Source: Bacteroidales bacterium
GTDB lineage: Bacteria; Bacteroidota; Bacteroidia; Bacteroidales; ML635J-15
Reading direction: 5' to 3'
DNA length: 42,292 nucleotides
NCBI GenBank assembly: GCA_017551515.1
Contig: JAFZLK010000059.1
Coordinates: 1 to 42,292, forward strand
A program made the position numbers and the translations under genes. Below the pieces are notes generated by a model. The model saw nothing but the letters and a program-made list of their open reading frames with translations. It made no database searches and had not been told where the DNA came from. Positions 16,030 to 23,828 of this stretch are shown here, in pieces. Each line of letters opens with the position of its first letter. Position 1 is the stretch's first letter.

Positions 16030-16704
16030 ATGGATAAGAATCAAATTAGGGAAACCATCGCCAAGAGAGTTGCTCTCGAACTTCACGACGGCGATGTAGT
16101 TAATTTGGGAATCGGTCTGCCGACAATGGTTCCGAACTATCTGCCCAAAGGCGTAAAGCTGTATTTGCAGAGCGAAAACGGTATCCTCGGTATGGGTCCT
16201 AAGCCGGCAGAAGGCGAACAGGACGAACATATTATTGATGCTGGCGGTGGCTACGCATCGGTACTTCCCGACGGAGCAACATTCAGCTCGGCACATTCGT
16301 TCGAAATCATCCGTGGCGGACACGTTGACGCTACTATCCTCGGTGCAATGCAGGTTGACGAAGAAGGAAACCTCGCAAACTGGATGATTCCTGGCAAACT
16401 TACCCCTGGTATGGGCGGTGCAATGGACTTGGTAGTTGGTGCTAAGCGCGTTATCGTTGCTATGGAGCACACCCAGAAGGGCAACTTCAAGATCTTGCAC
16501 AAGTGCAACCTCCCACTCACAGCCGCTAAGCAGGTTAACCTCATCGTTACCGAAATGGGCGTGATGGAAGTTACCGACAAGGGTATCGTTCTTAAGGAAT
16601 ACAACACCGAATTCGGCGACAAGGACACTGCAGTTGCAGCTATTCAGGCAGCAACCGAAGCTACCCTTATCATCGATCCGAACATAAAGCCAATGGTTTT
16701 CTAA
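16030..16704 (+). CDS. CoA-transferase subunit B (3-oxoacid/acetate-butyrate type)
   Basis: A 224-residue beta subunit of family I CoA-transferases (AtoA/ScoB type). The catalytic SENGILG motif is present with Glu49 as the residue that forms the glutamyl-CoA thioester. Other blocks are VVNLGIGLPTMVPNYLP, GGGYASVLPDGATF and TPGMGGAMDLVVGAKRV. These enzymes need an alpha subunit (AtoD/ScoA), and none is encoded in this operon or the window. In context it would exchange CoA between butyryl-CoA and acetate or acetoacetate. The missing partner is probably elsewhere in the genome. Confidence 0.88.
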   Translation: MDKNQIRETIAKRVALELHDGDVVNLGIGLPTMVPNYLPKGVKLYLQSENGILGMGPKPAEGEQDEHIIDAGGGYASVLPDGATFSSAHSFEIIRGGHVDATILGAMQVDEEGNLANWMIPGKLTPGMGGAMDLVVGAKRVIVAMEHTQKGNFKILHKCNLPLTAAKQVNLIVTEMGVMEVTDKGIVLKEYNTEFGDKDTAVAAIQAATEATLIIDPNIKPMVF

Positions 16705-16714
16705 ACGAACGACT

Positions 16715-17122
16715 ATGAGCAAAATAAAATTAGGCGACACCTATACCGAAAAAGTAAGGTACACGCAGGCAAATGTTGACACTTTCGCTAAGATTAGCGG
16801 TGACAACAACCCAATACACATCGACCAGGAATATGCTTCAAAGAGCATATTCGGTCGTTGCATTGTTCACGGATTCTTTGCTGGCGCAGTATTTTCAAAG
16901 GTATTCGGTACGCAGTGGCCAGGCGAAGGCACTATATATTTGTTCCAGGAAATGAAATTCAAGTCTCCGGTATTCGTTGAGCAGGACTACTCCGCAGTTT
17001 TCGAGGTAGTGGAACTCGACGAGACAAAGCACCGCGGAACAATAAAGTGCACTTTGCAGGACGCAGAAGGCAAGGTGGCAATCGAAGGCCTTGCAAAATT
17101 GTTAAATTCAGAAAAGTTTTAA
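16715..17122 (+). CDS. MaoC-family (R)-specific enoyl-CoA hydratase (PhaJ-like)
   Basis: A 135-residue single hot-dog-fold domain, the length of PhaJ. It has the hydratase-2 catalytic motif ISGDNNPIHID with Asp30 and His35 at the positions of the PhaJ catalytic dyad, followed by FGRCIVHGFFAGAVFSKVFG. The family catalyses reversible hydration of crotonyl-CoA to (R)-3-hydroxybutyryl-CoA. Sitting between the CoA-transferase and the SDR reductase, and in line with Bcd/Etf, it would provide the dehydration step to crotonyl-CoA in place of the usual crotonase. It starts 10 bases after the CoA-transferase stop. A role in phosphate-acetyl or fatty-acid chemistry cannot be excluded. Confidence 0.88.
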   Translation: MSKIKLGDTYTEKVRYTQANVDTFAKISGDNNPIHIDQEYASKSIFGRCIVHGFFAGAVFSKVFGTQWPGEGTIYLFQEMKFKSPVFVEQDYSAVFEVVELDETKHRGTIKCTLQDAEGKVAIEGLAKLLNSEKF

Positions 17123-17134
17123 AAATTTAAAGCA

Positions 17135-17878
17135 ATGAAAAGATTGGAAAATAGAGTAGCTATCATCACCGGTGGAACAGCCGGCATAGGCGCAGCTACC
17201 GCCATCAAATTCGCTCAGGAAGGCGCAAAGGTTGTTCTTTGGGCTCGTAACGCTGAAAGAGGCAAGGCTTTCATCGAAACTATGAAGGCACAGGGTCTCG
17301 AAGCTGAATTCGAAGCAGTTGACTCAAGCAACTACGAAGCAGTTTGCGAAGCAGCAAAGAGAGTAAACGACAAGTACGGAAAGATTGATATCCTCATCAA
17401 CAACGCAGGTATCACCAACGACAGCACCTTGAAGAAGATGACAGTTGAACAGTGGCAGCAGGTTATCGACATCAACCTCAGCGGAAGCTTCTACTGCATT
17501 AAGGCTATCACTCCTTACATGCTCGAAAAGGGCTACGGACGTATCGTAAACGCATCGTCGGTTGTTGCTTTGTACGGAAACTTCGGACAGACCAACTATG
17601 TAGCTACCAAGGCTGGTCTTATCGGTATGACCAAGACTCTTGCACGCGAACTCGGCAAGAAGGGCATCACTGTAAACGCAGTTGCTCCTGGTTTCATTGA
17701 GACCGACATGGTTGCCAAGATGCCCGAAAACGTACTTGACGGCATGAGAGCAAAGGTTCCGGTAGGCCGTTTGGGTCAGCCAGAAGAAATTGCTTCGGCA
17801 TACTTGTTCCTCGCTAGCGAAGAAGCAGCATACATCAACGGTGCTACTTTGAGCGTTGACGGTGGTATGACAATCTAG
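17135..17878 (+). CDS. SDR-family 3-oxoacyl (acetoacetyl)-CoA/ACP reductase, FabG/PhaB-like
   Basis: A 247-residue short-chain dehydrogenase of classical type. TGGTAGIG (12-19) binds the dinucleotide, NNAG (89-92) is present, and the catalytic set is Asn114, Ser141/142, Tyr155 and Lys159 (YVATK). The C-terminus carries the usual GRLGQPEEIA and the end INGATLSVDGGMTI. FabG and PhaB proteins both look like this and both make (R)-3-hydroxy products. The operon context favours acetoacetyl-CoA reduction to (R)-3-hydroxybutyryl-CoA feeding the PhaJ-like hydratase. Arg38 after the second strand suggests NADPH preference, which is only an inference. It is the last gene of the operon; a terminator follows 86 bases later. 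Confidence 0.85.
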   Translation: MKRLENRVAIITGGTAGIGAATAIKFAQEGAKVVLWARNAERGKAFIETMKAQGLEAEFEAVDSSNYEAVCEAAKRVNDKYGKIDILINNAGITNDSTLKKMTVEQWQQVIDINLSGSFYCIKAITPYMLEKGYGRIVNASSVVALYGNFGQTNYVATKAGLIGMTKTLARELGKKGITVNAVAPGFIETDMVAKMPENVLDGMRAKVPVGRLGQPEEIASAYLFLASEEAAYINGATLSVDGGMTI

Positions 17879-17910
17879 GCAATTGACAATTGATAATTGA
17901 CAATTAACAA
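17879..17910. repeat. CAATTGACAATTGA-type oligonucleotide array
   Basis: Four to five degenerate copies of (A)ATTGACA/AATTAACA directly after the reductase stop. Such short arrays are common between Bacteroidetes genes, and related arrays (ACTTTCA at 24119-24154; CGTAAAT at 37075-37097) occur in this window. Confidence 0.5.
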
Positions 17911-17915
17911 TGGAC

Positions 17916-17944
17916 AGTAGAGCCGTTGCGAGCAACGGCTACTG
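17916..17944. repeat. Hairpin AGCCGTTG-cgag-CAACGGCT
   Basis: The perfect 8-base stem (17921-17928 with 17933-17940) is extended by CAGTAG/ACTG pairing across a 2-base bulge, with a 4-base loop. It sits between the reductase gene and its terminator. Confidence 0.55.
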
Positions 17945-17963
17945 CAAAATGGACAAAAAATAC

Positions 17964-17996
17964 AGAAGCTCCCGATTAAATTCGGGGCTTCTTTTT
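17964..17996 (+). terminator. Rho-independent terminator of the butyryl-CoA operon
   Basis: An AGAAGC-CCCGA stem pairs with TCGGG-GCTTCT with one bulged T, and a T5 tract follows. Confidence 0.75.
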
Positions 17997-18013
17997 GAAA
18001 AGAAAAAAAACGC

Positions 18014-18034
18014 TGACTGAGCGTAGTCGAAGTC
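18014..18034. repeat. GACTGAGCGTAGTCGAAGTC-type dispersed repeat
   Basis: Short imperfect palindrome in the 17879-18346 gap. The motif is a familiar dispersed intergenic element; only one copy is seen here. The remainder of this 468-base gap holds the arrays and terminator above and the candidate RNA gene at 18090. Confidence 0.4.
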
Positions 18035-18089
18035 AAGGACAAGACAAAACTCATTCAGCACAAACATACATAAAGCGATTTTGCTTTTT

Positions 18090-18243
18090 TCTTCTCGTTG
18101 AGAAATTTGGCGATTTTAAGAAGAGAGAGGAATAAGTGAGAATGTCGCGCGGAACGCGTGAACTTTCATCTTATTTTGTTCTCTTCGGGTTACGCCAAAT
18201 ACCTTCAACGAGCGGGATATTAGAAAGTATCACGCTTTTTTTA
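18090..18243 (+). ncRNA. Structured small RNA candidate (6S-like), with own terminator
   Basis: A non-coding stretch folds into one long interrupted hairpin. CTCGTTGA (18094-18101) pairs with TCAACGAG (18205-18212), and ATTTGGCG (18105-18112) with CGCCAAAT (18193-18200). Then comes an internal bubble of about 7 and 6 bases, GAAGAG (18120-18125) with CTCTTC (18181-18186), AATAAG-TGA (18131-18139) with TCA-t-CTTATT (18166-18175), and a tip CGCG-cggaa-CGCG (18146-18158). It is followed at once by a terminator with a T7 tract. A long rod with a central bubble is the hallmark of 6S RNA, and 6S-type RNAs are known in Bacteroidetes. The identity is inferred from shape only, and the upstream promoter box is weak. 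It is not tmRNA or SRP RNA. Confidence 0.5.
18212..18243 (+). terminator. Terminator of the candidate small RNA
   Basis: GCGGGATA (18212-18219) pairs with TATCACGC (18228-18235) with one mismatch and an 8-base loop, followed by seven Ts. Confidence 0.7.
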
Positions 18244-18346
18244 TGTGGTTTTTGAAGGCATCAAACAAAAACCAACAGCAATAGAGAAAAAAAATTGAAT
18301 TTGTCGCAACAAAGAACAATTATTTATTAAATTTAAATTAAAGAAT

Positions 18347-20647
18347 ATGAAAGTTAAAAGTTTATTATTTGTACTTGCTTTAATTACAAGCATTTGCCAC
18401 GCACAAACAAAAACGATACAAACTGCGAAAGAAGACATTTTCGTACGTGGAGATCTTTACTGTGGTTTTGATATGAGTGGAACAAGAAATTATTCATATT
18501 ATTATGATAATAACGACATCAAAAAGCGCCACGGACAACTTACAGAAAACGCAAATAGAAGCGATGTTATATCTGATTGGCATGGAAAAATTTCAAGAAA
18601 TGGAACATACTCAGGATCTGCTACATATAAAGATGGGAAACTGAATGGTACAGTTAAGGGCAATTACAATATCAAAGCAACATATAAAGGATTAGGTAAT
18701 AGTGAAACAGTATATGACACATGGTCTTTTAATGCTACGTTTAATAATGGGGTACCAACTGGGAAATGGAATTTCACAAGAAAGACAAATGACACGCAAA
18801 ACATAGTTAACAAAGAAGATAAAGACGTAAGCAACAGTGCATTTGCAACATTTACAAATGGAAAATTAACCGCATTCTCTACAACATGGGGAACAAATAT
18901 TACAATTGACAATGAAGGAAAAATTTCTGGAAAATCAGGAAAATACACTATAGATAAAGGATTTGCATTAGTATTTGAAAGAACAAATGGTGCGTTGTCT
19001 CCACTTGAAAAAGAGCAAAAAGATATCGTTACTCTTTTAAAAGAATCGAAGTTATCCCATTCTGAAGTTATTGACAAAGGTTATACAATAAAAATAATCG
19101 AATTAGATATATCTGGTTATCAATGGTTTTACGACAATATTACACAAACAGGAAGAGCAAGTTTTTATTTTGAAAATGATGATACCGGTAGAATACTCCC
19201 AGAGGATAATGACAATAAAATCCCCTCATATCTTTCTTGCAATCTAACAATTTTAAAAAGAATTGACAAAGATAACTATGCATCTTTTGAAGACTGTATG
19301 AAATTTTGCAACGAAAACACATGGGGGTATGATTATATAGTTGAGAATAACTACATTACAAATGGTTACAATGGGAAATTATACATAAATACAGATGTTT
19401 ACAATCAAATTACCAAAGCATTAGAACCACACATTGACTCCATGTATAATAATGCTATTAACATAATGAACAAATATGAATTTACAAACACAAAGGAAGC
19501 CATCGATTCATATAAAGAGGCCTCAAAAATATTTGCTAAAATTCAAACATGGAAAGATTCTAAAAATAAAATAGAAGTTTGTGAAACAAGAATAAAAGAA
19601 ATAATACAAGTAACTAACGAAGAAAGCTACAAACAAGCTATAGAACTAATTAATACTAACAAAAATAACAATACTGAAAGTGGCTTAAATGCCTATATAA
19701 CAGCCAAAAGTTTATTAGAATCAATTGTCGGTTGGAACGATCCTGATATAATAACATCGTTAACCAATGATTGTAATGCAAGAATAAAAGAAATACAAAC
19801 AGAAGTAAATAATAATAAATATAAAATAGCCGAAGGTATTATGACAAAATACCAAAACGAGGAATCTGATGAAGCAATTGAAGCATACAAAGAGGCTATA
19901 TCTATTTATAACTCTCTAAATTCATATAAAAATAGCGAACAACATAAAAGAGATTGCGAAAATAGAATATCTAAAATACAACAAAGCATAAAACAAATGG
20001 AGAGTATAAAGAATGTAATCGAAAATAAACTTAATGCTATTGTTGCCGAAACTAAAGATAAAAAACCAGGTTTAGTAACTTTTCTTTTTTCTTCCTCTAA
20101 TTTTTATGACATTTTTAGTTACAACGGATGCGAGATATCAAGTGAAAACCCAGATGTTTCAAAATCCAACATTCTAAAAGAAAAAATAACGCCAATTTGC
20201 CCTTTAATAGGATATGAGATTTCCAAAATTACCCATAATGAATATGATTATATTGTCACATTAATCGTTAATGTAAAAACTAATGCAAAAACTAATCAAT
20301 ATGCTACGTATGAAACATCTTTCATTACCAATTCAAAAGGAGATATGGTACTCAAGGACATTAATTTTAAAGACAAAAAGGTCATAAAGAATATATGGGA
20401 CGAAATGGATGATAATAATAATATAATTATGGAAAAATCAAAAGAGTGCAAAAATATAGTTTCCGCATATTCAAAATACATGAAAACCGCAGATAAAACT
20501 ACAGAAGAAAAATTAGGAAAAATAGTTGAAAATCAAGAGAAGATTCTAAATACAATCAACGGTTCGAATGCAAAAGATTTAGATAATAAAGTAAAGGCAC
20601 TAAAAGACAAGAGTATTGAGAATGTGCTAAAAGAAATTCAAAAATAA
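18347..20647 (+). CDS. Secreted MORN-like/TPR-like repeat protein of unknown function
   Basis: A 766-residue, AT-rich, lysine/asparagine-rich protein with a signal peptide (MKVKSLLFVLALITSICHAQ). Residues about 60-150 contain MORN-variant hairpins (GTYSGSATYKDGKLNGTVKG, FNNGVPTGKWNF), related in style to the gene at the left edge. Residues about 375-555 contain three helical repeats with the theme EAI-x-S/A-YKEA...I-x-x-W/Y-K-D/N-S...C-x-x-R-I-x-x-I (around residues 387, 450 and 510), a TPR-like pattern. The C-terminal 200 residues are unassigned. No sorting domain or lipobox is present, so it is probably periplasmic. Base composition differs sharply from the butyrate operon, suggesting an accessory gene. 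Confidence 0.65.
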   Translation: MKVKSLLFVLALITSICHAQTKTIQTAKEDIFVRGDLYCGFDMSGTRNYSYYYDNNDIKKRHGQLTENANRSDVISDWHGKISRNGTYSGSATYKDGKLNGTVKGNYNIKATYKGLGNSETVYDTWSFNATFNNGVPTGKWNFTRKTNDTQNIVNKEDKDVSNSAFATFTNGKLTAFSTTWGTNITIDNEGKISGKSGKYTIDKGFALVFERTNGALSPLEKEQKDIVTLLKESKLSHSEVIDKGYTIKIIELDISGYQWFYDNITQTGRASFYFENDDTGRILPEDNDNKIPSYLSCNLTILKRIDKDNYASFEDCMKFCNENTWGYDYIVENNYITNGYNGKLYINTDVYNQITKALEPHIDSMYNNAINIMNKYEFTNTKEAIDSYKEASKIFAKIQTWKDSKNKIEVCETRIKEIIQVTNEESYKQAIELINTNKNNNTESGLNAYITAKSLLESIVGWNDPDIITSLTNDCNARIKEIQTEVNNNKYKIAEGIMTKYQNEESDEAIEAYKEAISIYNSLNSYKNSEQHKRDCENRISKIQQSIKQMESIKNVIENKLNAIVAETKDKKPGLVTFLFSSSNFYDIFSYNGCEISSENPDVSKSNILKEKITPICPLIGYEISKITHNEYDYIVTLIVNVKTNAKTNQYATYETSFITNSKGDMVLKDINFKDKKVIKNIWDEMDDNNNIIMEKSKECKNIVSAYSKYMKTADKTTEEKLGKIVENQEKILNTINGSNAKDLDNKVKALKDKSIENVLKEIQK

Positions 20648-20676
20648 GATTATAAATATTGCAAGATTTATACATA

Positions 20677-20712
20677 CTCTCCCGCCAAGAATAAAGGTGG
20701 GAGAGTTTTTTA
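20677..20712 (+). terminator. Rho-independent terminator after the MORN/TPR gene
   Basis: CTCTCCCGCC pairs with GGTGGGAGAG (one G-T wobble) around a 9-base loop, followed by TTTTTTAT. Confidence 0.8.
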
Positions 20713-20753
20713 TGTACCTTGTGGGAAAATCAGCATAAATTCTTTCAAGAAAC

Positions 20754-20783
20754 TTGTGTCTACATCTTTTTTTATTACTTTTG
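20754..20783 (+). promoter_or_regulatory. Promoter TTG-N19-TACTTTTG of the toxin-antitoxin pair
   Basis: -33 TTG at 20754-20756 and -7 TACTTTTG at 20776-20783 with 19 bases between, which is consensus spacing; the antitoxin ATG is 23 bases downstream. Confidence 0.6.
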
Positions 20784-20805
20784 CACAATAAATAAATTTA
20801 TTGTA

Positions 20806-21021
20806 ATGACAACAATCGAAATCATAGGAACATCCACGGCTGCTCAAACTTTGCTGAGTCTTGCAAGACTGCTTGCCAAAGACGATAAATGCATAAGGAT
20901 TGCAAAGAATGTTGAAATCGGCGATAATGAATTGCTTTTGGAAACAAAGCTGGCCATAAAACAGGCAGACGAAATAGCCGAAGGAAAAAGAAAAGGTATT
21001 CCAATCAATGAAATATTTTAA
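20806..21021 (+). CDS. Putative type II antitoxin
   Basis: The start at 20806 (MTTIEIIGTSTAAQTLLSLA) is used; the longer frame upstream would translate the promoter. The 71-residue protein has a strand and helix, then a charged C-terminal helical tail (AIKQADEIAEGKRKGIPIN) of the kind that wraps toxins. No standard DNA-binding family was recognised with certainty. It lies 2 bases before a RelE/ParE-like gene and has its own promoter, the usual layout of antitoxin first. The assignment rests on context plus size. Confidence 0.65.
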   Translation: MTTIEIIGTSTAAQTLLSLARLLAKDDKCIRIAKNVEIGDNELLLETKLAIKQADEIAEGKRKGIPINEIF

Positions 21022-21023
21022 TT

Positions 21024-21371
21024 ATGATAGAAGTTGTTGCCACCGATATTTTCGCAAAGCAAGCCAAATGTCTTTATAAAAAATACCCATCCATCAAAAA
21101 CGATATTGAAGCATTGTCCGATAGTTTGTCGGAAAATCCGTTACAAGGAATCCCTATCAACGACAAATATCGCAAAATTAGAATGAGAATAACATCGAAA
21201 GGGAAAGGCAAAAGTTCGGGGGCAAGAGTTATCACACTAAACCTATATGTTGAAAGCATCGAAGATATAAAAAAAGTTGTCCTTGTCACAATATATGATA
21301 AGTCCGAAAAAGAATCAATTTCTGAAAATGAAATTGACAACCTTCTAAAAAATAGCTCAAACGAGATTTAA
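21024..21371 (+). CDS. RelE/ParE-superfamily-like toxin
   Basis: A 115-residue basic protein with the RelE/HigB order of elements: an N-terminal strand and helix pair (TDIFAKQAKCLYKKYPSIKN), a loop with P-L-Q-G, then a strand run with the catalytic-face pattern YRKIRMRITSKGKGKSSGAR, VITLNLY and VVLVTIYDKSEK, then a C-terminal helix. The motif 'K-G-x-x-x-G-x-R-V-I' followed by a strand and 'I-Y-D-K' is typical of RelE-like mRNA interferases found with small antitoxins. It is 2 bases after the antitoxin gene and ends 4 bases before a weak terminator. Confidence 0.72.
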   Translation: MIEVVATDIFAKQAKCLYKKYPSIKNDIEALSDSLSENPLQGIPINDKYRKIRMRITSKGKGKSSGARVITLNLYVESIEDIKKVVLVTIYDKSEKESISENEIDNLLKNSSNEI

Positions 21372-21372
21372 A

Positions 21373-21406
21373 TTCGCCACAAAATAAAGGCGGAAGAGTT
21401 TTTTTA
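21373..21406 (+). terminator. Terminator of the toxin-antitoxin operon
   Basis: TTCGCC pairs with GGCGGA (one wobble), 10-base loop, then a T7 tract. The rest of the 319-base gap 21372-21690 contains only the promoter at 21641 and, on the minus strand, a 69-codon open frame (21626-21417) with protein-like composition (FRQFRIEDSNVVLGRDW) but no start signal; it may be a gene remnant and is not called. Confidence 0.55.
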
Positions 21407-21640
21407 TGTACCGCCCCTATGCGTATTGCCGTGTAAGATTATTATGGTACAGGTTGGCCAGGTCGATAATTAAGTCCCAGTCGCGCCCCAGAACTACATT
21501 GCTGTCCTCTATCCTGAATTGCCTGAACATATCTACATTATAGTATTTGCGGAATGGCGCATGTGGATATTTAAAACAACAACAACCGCCATCCGTTAAC
21601 ACCCGTCCGTTAAAAAATTTCCACAAAAAAAACCATTATT

Positions 21641-21662
21641 CAAAAAATTTATTAGACCTTTG
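21641..21662 (+). promoter_or_regulatory. T9SS-cargo promoter (CAAAAAAT ... GACCTTTG)
   Basis: GACCTTTG (21655-21662) is a one-off match to TAnnTTTG, 29 bases from the ATG. It is preceded by CAAAAAAT at the same distance as in the promoters at 24653 and 27422. Confidence 0.5.
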
Positions 21663-21690
21663 CGCCTTGAAATTTTAAAAGGCTTATATA

Positions 21691-23649
21691 ATGAGGATAA
21701 AGAATTTCACTTTTTTCACTGCAATTATTGCAATTTTTGCATTAGCAACTCCCAAAAACACATATTCACAGGTATATCAATTCGAGAACCCAGGCTTCGA
21801 ACAATGGGACGGAGATAGCAATGATGAACCTACCGGTTGGAATTCATATCTTTCGGCAAACTGCGAAATGTTTGTTGGTTGCAACTCGGCAATACATTTA
21901 GGACACGAACGCTCCACTGACACACGACCTGGCTCAACAGGTTCATATTCATGCTGCATATATTCTGCGAACGTACTAGGTGTTGTGGCCAACGGTGCAC
22001 TTACAAGCGGACAAATGCAACTAGTTTCATTACTCCCATCAAGTAGCAGCAACGGCAACAGAACAATAACCACAAACAACGACTTCAACCATCGCCTGAA
22101 TGCAAAACCCGACTCAATAGTATTCTGGGCAAAAGCTGTCAATGCCAGCAACACAAGCCTTGCCTGCTGCCACCTATATATACATGACAATTACAACCTT
22201 CAGGATCCATTAGGTGGAAATCAATCAGGATATGAAGCACACATTGTCGGAAAAGTGCCGTCATACAACTTCACAAACAACGGAAGCACTTGGCAACGCC
22301 ATTCCGCACCTATTGAATACGACGGATGCCAATCAAACGACCCACAATTCATTCTAATCACCTTCTCCACCAATAAGGATGCTATGAGCGGCAGCAGCAG
22401 CGACAAACTTTTTATCGACGACATTGAACTTATATACAATGCCAACCTATCGTCAATAAAGGTAAACGGAAGAAACATTCCTAATTTTAACCAGAATACT
22501 ACCGAATACTATGTTGACGTAGAATGCGGCTCCACAAACGAACTGTCGTACACTACCGCATCACCTCGCGCATCACACACATACAGCACATCATCTGACG
22601 GCAAAACCGTAACAATAAATGTGACCCACGGCGACAAGGCAAAAACTTACACCATTCACTATAGGAGCATCATTACAAACAACATATCCGACGAAATATG
22701 CAAGGGCGACTCATATAGTTTAAATGGTTTTACACTACCAATACAAAACAATGCCGGAACTTTTAGCTTCAGCAATTCATATCCGCTAGCAAACGGATGC
22801 GACTCTGTTGTAGAATTAAGCCTCAACGTCCACAATACATACACGACTAATGTTGACCTCACAATATGTGAAAGCGCGACATACAATTTCCATGGACAGA
22901 TCATAAATCAACCTGGCACATATCAGGCATTCTTGACTAGCAAATATGGTTGCGACAGTACCGTAAACCTTCACCTAAGAGTTGACGACCATTATCAGGT
23001 GAACCTACCCGCGCATATCTGCGAGAGCGACGAAGAATACCACGGCTACGGATTTGACATCGACCAAGCTCACATTAATAACCGTATAGACAATGTTATA
23101 TTCGACACTTTATTCTTCGAAGCAGGAACAGTCGGAAATATCTGCGACAGCATTGTCATACTTCGTCTCGAAGTTGGAAAAGTTGACTATATTGAATTGT
23201 CTGACACTGTAGAAGTTGACTCCGATTACGCCAACAACGGATTTGAAATTCCAGCAATTACAGAAGAAGGGGAATACTCATTCTCCAACACGCTTATAAA
23301 CAACGACGGCTGCGACTCCATCGTTACGTTGACACTAAAAGTGCTGCCCAAACCTGTTATTCCAGAACCCGAACCGACTCCCGAAGTTGTAACCTTTGAT
23401 GTTTTCCCGTCTCCCACATCAAGCGGACAAATAACTGTCAGGGCAAACTACGACATCACCCAAGACATTTACGAATATCAGATATTTAACGAATTGGGAA
23501 TGTTTATGGACAACGGCATCATAAACAGCATGGACACTACTATTGATGTTTCGAAATACAACAGTGGCTACTACTATCTCAAAGTCCTTGTTGGCGACAA
23601 GAAAGCCCAGAAAAAGCGCAAAGCCATAAAGTTTATGGTTACAAACTAA
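21691..23649 (+). CDS. Secreted PCMD/cadherin-like domain protein with T9SS sorting domain
   Basis: A 652-residue extracellular protein. Signal peptide to about residue 27. Residues about 30-250 (FENPGFEQWDG, EPTGWNS, then DKLFIDDIELIYN) match the 'putative carbohydrate metabolism' jelly-roll domain of Bacteroidales. Residues about 253-327 (LSSIKVNGRNIPNFNQNTTE) are a cadherin-like beta-sandwich. Next come four repeats built on I-C-x-G/S-D/S...G-x-F/Y...G-CDS-x-V-x-L-x-L-x-V (about 330-555). The C-terminus (VFPSPTSSGQ to FMVTN) is a type A T9SS sorting domain. It would be exported through the outer membrane and anchored or released; glycan binding is a guess from the first domain. It has its own promoter and is followed by repeat DNA. 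Confidence 0.82.
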   Translation: MRIKNFTFFTAIIAIFALATPKNTYSQVYQFENPGFEQWDGDSNDEPTGWNSYLSANCEMFVGCNSAIHLGHERSTDTRPGSTGSYSCCIYSANVLGVVANGALTSGQMQLVSLLPSSSSNGNRTITTNNDFNHRLNAKPDSIVFWAKAVNASNTSLACCHLYIHDNYNLQDPLGGNQSGYEAHIVGKVPSYNFTNNGSTWQRHSAPIEYDGCQSNDPQFILITFSTNKDAMSGSSSDKLFIDDIELIYNANLSSIKVNGRNIPNFNQNTTEYYVDVECGSTNELSYTTASPRASHTYSTSSDGKTVTINVTHGDKAKTYTIHYRSIITNNISDEICKGDSYSLNGFTLPIQNNAGTFSFSNSYPLANGCDSVVELSLNVHNTYTTNVDLTICESATYNFHGQIINQPGTYQAFLTSKYGCDSTVNLHLRVDDHYQVNLPAHICESDEEYHGYGFDIDQAHINNRIDNVIFDTLFFEAGTVGNICDSIVILRLEVGKVDYIELSDTVEVDSDYANNGFEIPAITEEGEYSFSNTLINNDGCDSIVTLTLKVLPKPVIPEPEPTPEVVTFDVFPSPTSSGQITVRANYDITQDIYEYQIFNELGMFMDNGIINSMDTTIDVSKYNSGYYYLKVLVGDKKAQKKRKAIKFMVTN

Positions 23650-23780
23650 ATGGCTTCGCCAGTTTTTATGGTTCTTAGTTTGAAGTTGTTTCAAGTTGTT
23701 TTGGTGTTGTTTGAAAACCATATAAACTTATAAACAACCTCAAAGTGGCGTAGTCCATAGAAACTTAGACACCACAAAAA

Positions 23781-23828
23781 GCGGAATCAGATGCTGAAAC
23801 AAGTTCAGTATGACATTCCGCTTTTTTA
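23781..23828 (+). terminator. Terminator built on the ATGCTGAA hairpin repeat
   Basis: GCGGAAT (23781-23787) pairs with ATTCCGC (23815-23821), enclosing the dispersed hairpin ATGCTGAA-acaag-TTCAGTAT also present at 8116; TTTTTT follows. A repeat element has apparently been used as the transcription stop, 130 bases after the T9SS gene. Confidence 0.65.

Noticed and set aside
13039..17878. Polyhydroxybutyrate synthesis operon
   Set aside because: PhaB- and PhaJ-like genes are present but there is no PHA synthase, and Bcd/Etf plus CoA-transferase point to butyrate.
18090..18243. tmRNA or SRP RNA for the structured RNA
   Set aside because: No tag-peptide frame or tRNA-like CCA end, and no GGAAGGAAGCAGC-type SRP core.
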